From Bigelowiella natans CCMP2755 (taxonomy: Eukaryota; Cercozoa; Chlorarachniophyceae): a stretch of 36,869 nt of DNA. Below, in pieces: positions 31,604-36,869 of the stretch. A program made the translations under genes and the position numbers. The DNA is taken from NCBI GenBank assembly GCA_000320545.1, contig ADNK01001016.1, positions 1 to 36,869 on the forward strand, in the 5' to 3' direction. Positions within the stretch are counted from its first letter, which is position 1, and each line of letters starts with the position of its first letter. The notes below the pieces were generated by a model. It was given only the letters and a program-made list of their open reading frames with translations, ran no database searches and was not told the DNA's origin.

Positions 31604-33130
31604 ACACTGGCAACAATGCTTCGATCATCTTTTAGAGGCAAAAGGGTCTGTTTGTTGAATCAAGTGCTAGTTACTATATGTGTCATCAGTTTGATTCTTT
31701 CGACTATATCCTTCAGGTTGGATTCAATGCTGAAATTGTTTCCGGGTCCAAATCAGCTTAGTCTTGCTGCTGGATGTAAGTAACGGAAGACGATGAGTTG
31801 AGGATGATTTTGTTGATACTGATACTGATGCTGCTGCTGATGATGATGATGATGAAAATTATGATTGTGATGAAAAATGTTTCACATCTCATGGCTTGTC
31901 AACTGAGCAGAATATATTTCATACTTGGCAGCATTTCAAGACTTAATAATTAAAGTCGGTGGCTGGGAACCAATGATGAAAGCGTTTGGTGGATACCTGA
32001 AGTTCATTAAGAATAAAGAAGGTTTGATATGTCTTAGATGCATTTTCTTCTTCATCCAATTATGTCTTCGTTTGTTGTTAATGCACGGATCTCTTTTAGA
32101 TTTCGAAGTCTTAATTAAGAAGGCAGGTGGCTTCAAGAAGCTTGTCCTCGTGACAGGAGGATTCTCAAGAGTAATAGTTGTCGAGTTAGAGAGGGAACCA
32201 CTCATCACCATATATCTTTAACTACAACATCACAATACAATGAACATGCCACGATTCTAAGCCAACACGATGATCATGAAAGATTTATGCATGGTAGCAG
32301 ATATTAAAATGCTTTAGAAATTGTTATCCTTACTCTGTTGCTTCATTACCGTTGTCGTTATTGTGACTACCACCACCACCACCGTCACCTTTAGTTAATA
32401 AGGGGGGCTGGTGGGTTCAAAGAGCTCTGCCAGACAGCTGGTGGAATTGGTGAATTTCTAAACCTGGGCGGCGGAGTCGAGGAACGATATTGTGAGTTGT
32501 AGAGATATTGATGAGCATAATACTTCTAAACCACACCTCCTCCAAATCGTTTTATTAAGCTTTTCGTGAACAGAACTAGTAAGTTTCACTAACTAGTTTC
32601 GTGATGAATCAGGTGAGCGATGGGGCCCTTTAAGTTTTGTGAATTTGGCAAGAGGTGTTGGAGACTTAAAACTTCTTGTCAAGGTTTGTGTATCTAGTAT
32701 CAATATATATATTATTGCATTGCTGGATTTCAAGGATGTAATAATGACTTGTTTTATCCTTTTCTATGTAGTCTGGTGGAGGATATAGAAGATTTATTGA
32801 AATGGTGAAAGCTAAACCGCTGGTCTATAAGCTTCCGAGAAGTGCTTTCTCCGACGGTATCACAGCGAATGATCTACTCTTCCTCCTCATTTTAGTATGA
32901 TTTGGGTGCCATTTTTATCATTCAGCGAATGGTCGTTTGTCTCATCCTGGGTACTCATGCTCATTCTCCGCCCCCCCCTCCACGGGATGGATGCCAAATT
33001 GGGTCTGTTGTGAAATTCAGAAACAACAAATCTAAAGAACACACATCACGAGCTGTTTGTACACATGGGCTCTACCTTCACTGACATTAATTTTAAAAAA
33101 GATCTGTTGTGCGACAACACGTGGACGTGT

Positions 33131-33171
<41 letters not shown>

Positions 33172-34166
33172 CTGAATGTCCAACCTCCATTATGAAATCC
33201 AACATTTGACAGTGAAAAGACTGATTAATGAACGATAATTAATAGGGTTCATATGGAGAAGACAAGGAGACTTATCTAGAGATAGATGTAGGTAGAAAGG
33301 TCGCCGTTGTGGCAATTGCCATACGTCCTTCCAAGTCCATGGATAGAAACATTCTGCGACGATTTCGAATACTGTCGTCTCCACCTGATAAAGGCCCCCC
33401 TCCTGAAGCTTTTGGAATCATAAAAAAAGCGACAGACAGTAGTATGGCTAAGACAAAGAAAAAGAAGGGGAAGAAGAAGAGGAAAGGTTCGGAGTCGAAA
33501 CTAAAAACAATTATCGGCAAAATACCAAAATGGAAGTTGAAGAAGATGGCAATGGAAAGGAAGAAAGCAGAAGAAGATGCAAAGAGAAAGGCCGAGGAAG
33601 AAATAGAGAGGAAGAGGAAGGAGATAGAAGCTGAAGAAGCTCGATTTGAGGACGGTGGAACATATAATACCAGACGCAAGACTCCCGGTGTCTTGACATG
33701 TGCACTCAATAGAATTCTTGTCGGGCAGCGTTTCAGACTCTATCCTTTTCCCTTGCAGCCAAAGCCTCCAGAACCTACGGAAGAGGAAACCGACGAAGAT
33801 TCAGAGGAGGAAAACAAGAAAGAAAAGAAGAAAGCACCTGAAGAGTTAATTGAAGTTCCTGTGTTGGAAATGCAAACGGTGCCTGTTGTTAGGGTGGAAT
33901 TATATGGTTGGCGACATTATGAAGTTGGTCAAGAACCAAAACGCATTAAGAAAATGTTGATGACTGGAGGCAATACTGATGCTGTCGGTGACGAGGATGA
34001 GGATGAAGATGAAGACGAGGATGAGGACGAAGACGAGGATGATGAGGACGACGAGGACGGGGACAAAGACAAGAACAACGCCATCGAAGAGAAGGGGAGG
34101 GATACTAAAGAGATTACTACGACAAGTTTGAAACCAGTCAAGGAGGTAGCAGTGGTCTCTTCCGCA

Positions 34167-34172
<6 letters not shown>
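31604..34172 (+). CDS. decapeptide GG-repeat protein with Lys-rich and acidic tail, 5' end not found
   Basis: Exons 31604-31645, 31717-31775, 31932-32021, 32100-32170, 32395-32491, 32613-32683 and 32772-32856 join in phase and encode tandem 10-residue units: GLDSMLKLFP, GSFQDLIIKV, GGWEPMMKAF, GGYLKFIKNK, EDFEVLIKKA, GGFKKLVLVT, GGFSRLIRGA, GGFKELCQTA, GGIGEFLNLG, then weaker ones to GGGYRRFIEMV. The consensus is G-G-hydrophobic-x-x-hydrophobic-hydrophobic-x-x-x. The last exon starts at about 33293 (in phase after the G left at 32856) or 33246 and reads VAVVAIAIRPSKSMDRNI, a Lys-rich stretch (KKKKGKKKRK), a charged coiled coil (KKAEEDAKRKAEEEIERKRK), a Pro/Glu linker, a YGWRHYEVGQEPKRIKK segment and an Asp/Glu run at 33989-34075. 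I do not recognise the repeat. Its 5' exons and start codon are unknown; the gap to the gene upstream is at most 130 bp. If the last exon is spliced at 33246 in phase, the chain would instead stop soon after (RDRCR). Confidence 0.75.
33134..33168. repeat. (TA)n microsatellite
   Basis: About 17 TA units in the intron before the last exon of the GG-repeat protein. Confidence 0.95.
33989..34066 (+). repeat. coding Asp/Glu repeat (GAGGAT/GAAGAC)n
   Basis: Hexanucleotide-like repeats of GAG/GAA and GAT/GAC in frame at the C-terminus of the GG-repeat protein, giving about 25 nearly uninterrupted acidic residues. Synonymous variation between GAT/GAC and GAG/GAA suggests an old coding repeat kept for its protein product. 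Confidence 0.85.
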
Positions 34173-34199
<27 letters not shown>

Positions 34200-35206
34200 C
34201 AATATGATGATGAAGAAGAAAAATGAAGGCGTTCGGATATGAAACTTATTTCTGCAGTAAATAAGGGAGAATCGATTGCGCGTGTTCGCGTATCGATGAA
34301 CTACCAACCTTACGGAATGATGCCATGGGACATAGCTAGAGACTCAACACAGAGCCAGAGTTTGAACGCTATTATTGTAGCGGAACTCTGTATTTTGATC
34401 TAAGTGCTCACACGCAGATTGCAAAGATACATTCATTTCTCCGTGACACCAAAATTCTGCATTCACTCGCGCGATTGCGCATAGCCTACTTTGCGCATCA
34501 CCGCATTCATCATTATGTGTTGCTCCACCACATATCACCCTCTTCCTATTTGTACATAATAGACCAGTACTACGCACAGGACGACATGAAACGCATCATG
34601 ATCCTGTTCAGCTTTTATTTGTGCCCTCAAATATGCAAGCGTGATGCACACTCGTTCTCTAGCTTATGCTCACTGCTGATGTGTTAGCTGCTGTACACAT
34701 CATGCAGCTGTTCTTCAACCACGACACAGGTACATTTATCATGCAGTGAGCTGCAGTCATTCACATGCCATAGTGAACACAGCGCGCTAGCACGCATCAC
34801 ACCATTCGTTCATGTTTGCTTACACTGCTGGAAATATTCATCACATTAGCTAGAAAGTATTTCCTGTGCATCACATCATAAACCGCCTCATACACGTGCA
34901 ATCCATCATCTTGCTTTGTTTAGTTGTAGTTGCTGAAATTGACTGCCAATTTCTCGCATACATACTGAGTAAACATGGAACATACATACTCAGTGCTTTA
35001 ATTCAATGTGAAAGTATGCTTTAGATGTATTTTCGATGTATTTTCCTGCATGCTACCAGGACGTATTATACAAAAAAATGCGTCCCTGTGGAGATGATTT
35101 TCGCGACTTTCACATCGGGGCATAAATGTGATTAATCATGCTACGGAGTAATATTCTAGGTCACCAATTCGTTCACTTGACGGCTTAAACGCCACCCTTC
35201 TTTCAG
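34173..35206. other. convergent intergenic region with palindromic-word block
   Basis: Begins with (GTA)n at 34168-34199 directly on the TAG stop of the GG-repeat gene. From about 34350 to 34950 it is dense in TGCGCAT, GCGCGAT, TGCAGC and CATGCA words. Ends at the aconitase stop on the other strand. No exon or RNA gene is visible. Confidence 0.55.
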
Positions 35207-35779
35207 CTATTGCATCTTCGAAGAAGCAGCAGCTAGTTGGCGCATTACAAAAGGCATCACACCTCCATGCTTGAAAAATTGGATTTCAGGTTCCGTGTCA
35301 AGACGAAGTTTGACGACAAAAGATAATGGTTGGCCACCATCACTTGGCTGTGCATTGACCTCAACATCACATCCCGGTGATAATGGACCAGATATGCAGA
35401 TAGAAATAGTCTCAGATCCTAGCAGCGAATAAAGAGAGAATATCAGAAGTATAACATAGCAGCGCAAATGAGGAGGAGGAGGAGGAGGAGGAGGAGGAGG
35501 AGGATAGAGTCATCATCATCATATCCTCTATATCTCTGAATTTGAGAGTAGTATTAGTAGAGCAGAGAAAATTGGTGTTTATGTAAAATATATTTTGAAT
35601 TTGATAGTGTGAATAGTGTAGCACTCTGACATGACTATGGCTATATTATATACACATTATCTTTCGAAGGAAACTTGACTATATGGTTTCTCCAAACGAT
35701 GTGAGGAGGAAGAGAAGAAGAAGAAGAAGAAGAAGAAGAAGAAGAAGAATACTACTACTTGATATTTCTAGTCTTAGTT

Positions 35780-35813
<34 letters not shown>

Positions 35814-36049
35814 AGTGGTAGCAGTAGTGATGGATATTACCATCAAGTTTGAGAGTATCTGCATCTTGCCCTGGTAAGAATTGCAGAGGCACCACACCCA
35901 TGCCAACCAAATTGCTTCCTATTCGAATGATACAAGAATAACAACAGAGAATTATCATGATCAGGTATTAGATGATGATGATCATGATGATGATGATGAT
36001 GATGATAAGTGTAACTAGTAGGAATAGCAGTAGAAGTAGTACCATTACT

Positions 36050-36085
<36 letters not shown>

Positions 36086-36276
36086 TTAGAAGTACTTATT
36101 GCTATTATATCTGTTGGTGTAGGCCTATTAGTAGCACTCATGATCGCTGCTACAACTACTACTTACTGTGAATCCGCTCAAATGACTTTGCAAATACAAA
36201 TCTCACACCTGTAATAGTACCAGATACGCATAGCAGCACACGTAAAAGCATATTGCTTACACGATATATTTATACA

Positions 36277-36313
<37 letters not shown>

Positions 36314-36734
36314 TATACTTTACATTATGAAATATAAATTACAAAACAAAGTTTTTGACCAATGTGATGATCATTATATGGCTCATTGTAGTATTATGTA
36401 TTATATGCAGCATTTAATGGTGGTACATACCCAGAAGAGCTGTCCCTTTGGCAGCCCAGTCTCTAGCACTTCCTGGTAGATCATGTAGTAGTAATTACAC
36501 ATCAAAATAATGATTATATTGATAATATTATTATTAAGTAACAACAGCAAACACCTCATCGACTAATCATCATCATCATCATGCAACCATGTACACTGAG
36601 AATATTAGTTTATTAATGCTCTCTCCACACTAATGTTAATTAGGAGATAATACAACAACTAACTAGCAGTGCCTTTACCTTGGCCATATTCCTCACCAGC
36701 AATGACTACAAGAGGCACGCCTTCTTCAGCATAT
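35207..36734 (-). CDS. aconitate hydratase (AcnA/IRP1 type), C-terminal five exons
   Basis: Citrate/isocitrate isomerase of the TCA or glyoxylate cycle. The gene runs off the right edge, so only the C-terminal swivel domain is present. Exons on minus, all in phase: 36734-36679 (YAEEGVPLVVIAGEEYGQ), 36472-36431 (GSARDWAAKGTALL), 36208-36167 (GVRFVFAKSFERIH), 35918-35841 (RSNLVGMGVVPLQFLPG) and 35418-35207, ending in HGGVMPFVMRQLAAASSKMQ. GSARDW corresponds to the active-site GSSR: the catalytic Ser and the substrate-binding Arg are present, while the second Ser is Ala. SFERIHRSNLVGMG is the usual conserved block. The DWAAKG form belongs to the AcnA/cytosolic-IRP1 type, not the classical mitochondrial one. 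Introns are full of GAT, GTA, GAA and CA repeats. Confidence 0.93.
35468..36090. repeat. cluster of microsatellites in aconitase introns
   Basis: (GGA)n at 35468-35503, (GAA)n at 35708-35748, (GTA)n at 35777-35813, (GAT)n at 35971-36006 and (CA)n at 36052-36081. All fall in introns of the minus-strand aconitase gene and none enters an exon. Confidence 0.9.
36277..36310. repeat. (GT)n microsatellite in aconitase intron
   Basis: About 17 GT units between exons 36472-36431 and 36208-36167. Confidence 0.95.
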
Positions 36735-36777
36735 CTGTGGAGGGTGAGTAGTGGTAGTAGTTGTTGCTGCTGTAGCA

Positions 36778-36818
<41 letters not shown>

Positions 36819-36869
36819 GCTTTATCTAGGAAAGGAAGAGTAGTAGTAGTAGTAGTAGTAGTAGCAGTA
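36735..36869. repeat. (GT)n and (GTA)n at the right edge
   Basis: (GT)n at 36780-36814 and (GTA)n from 36840 to the edge, in an aconitase intron upstream (in gene direction) of exon 36734-36679. The rest of the gene lies outside the window. Confidence 0.9.

Noticed and set aside
33272-33709. Minus-strand 145-codon hydrophobic frame
   Set aside because: Phe/Ser/Leu-rich antisense of the Lys-rich coding exon of the GG-repeat protein; such runs are expected opposite AAG/GAA codons.

Overview
This looks like nuclear DNA from a single-celled eukaryote. The genes are broken into many short exons by GT-AG introns (some only about 40-70 bp), and introns and intergenic DNA are crowded with di- and trinucleotide microsatellites. 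The products are eukaryotic: proteasome beta5, a SEC20-type SNARE, a GTPBP1-like GTPase, and a plant-type phosphofructokinase. Together with an ankyrin protein of a kind I associate with diatoms and relatives, these fit an alga or other stramenopile. That placement is inference, not proof. I saw no prokaryotic operon, RNA gene, transposon ORF or CRISPR array.

Layout, left to right. (1) The left edge has an acidic minus-strand exon (1-150), the 3' end of an unidentified plus-strand gene (393-1510) and a single-span membrane protein on minus (3148-3792). (2) A plant-type 6-phosphofructokinase runs on plus (about 5620-9291), its introns full of trinucleotide repeats. (3) A membrane-anchored, plant/bacterial-type glutaminyl cyclotransferase lies on minus (10301-13420). 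(4) A GTPBP1/2-like GTPase on plus (14093-15684) is interrupted by two single-base insertions. (5) Proteasome beta5 lies on minus (16313-17933). (6) A membrane-anchored purple-acid-phosphatase-like metallophosphoesterase runs on plus (18472-22484), followed by an unidentified plus-strand gene (23555-24130) and an ankyrin-repeat protein (25415-26546). (7) A SEC20-type SNARE lies on minus (27321-28726). (8) A predicted N-myristoylated coiled-coil/SEL1-repeat protein runs on plus (29304-31475), directly followed by a protein built from about a dozen 10-residue GG-hydrophobic repeats with Lys-rich and acidic tails (31604-34172). (9) The 3' end of an aconitase lies on minus at the right edge (35207-36734).

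Most exons lack an ATG, so the models come from reading exons in frame and requiring splice phases to agree. Almost every junction given is phase-consistent; the few that are not are stated. The genes are unrelated housekeeping and unknown genes in alternating orientation, with no sign of a shared pathway.

The most interesting points are the decapeptide-repeat protein, whose register is kept across five exon joins; the myristoyl/coiled-coil/SEL1 protein beside it; and a recurrent kind of intergenic DNA rich in short self-complementary words (GCATGC, TGCA, CTAG, GATC) that fills all four gaps between convergent genes.
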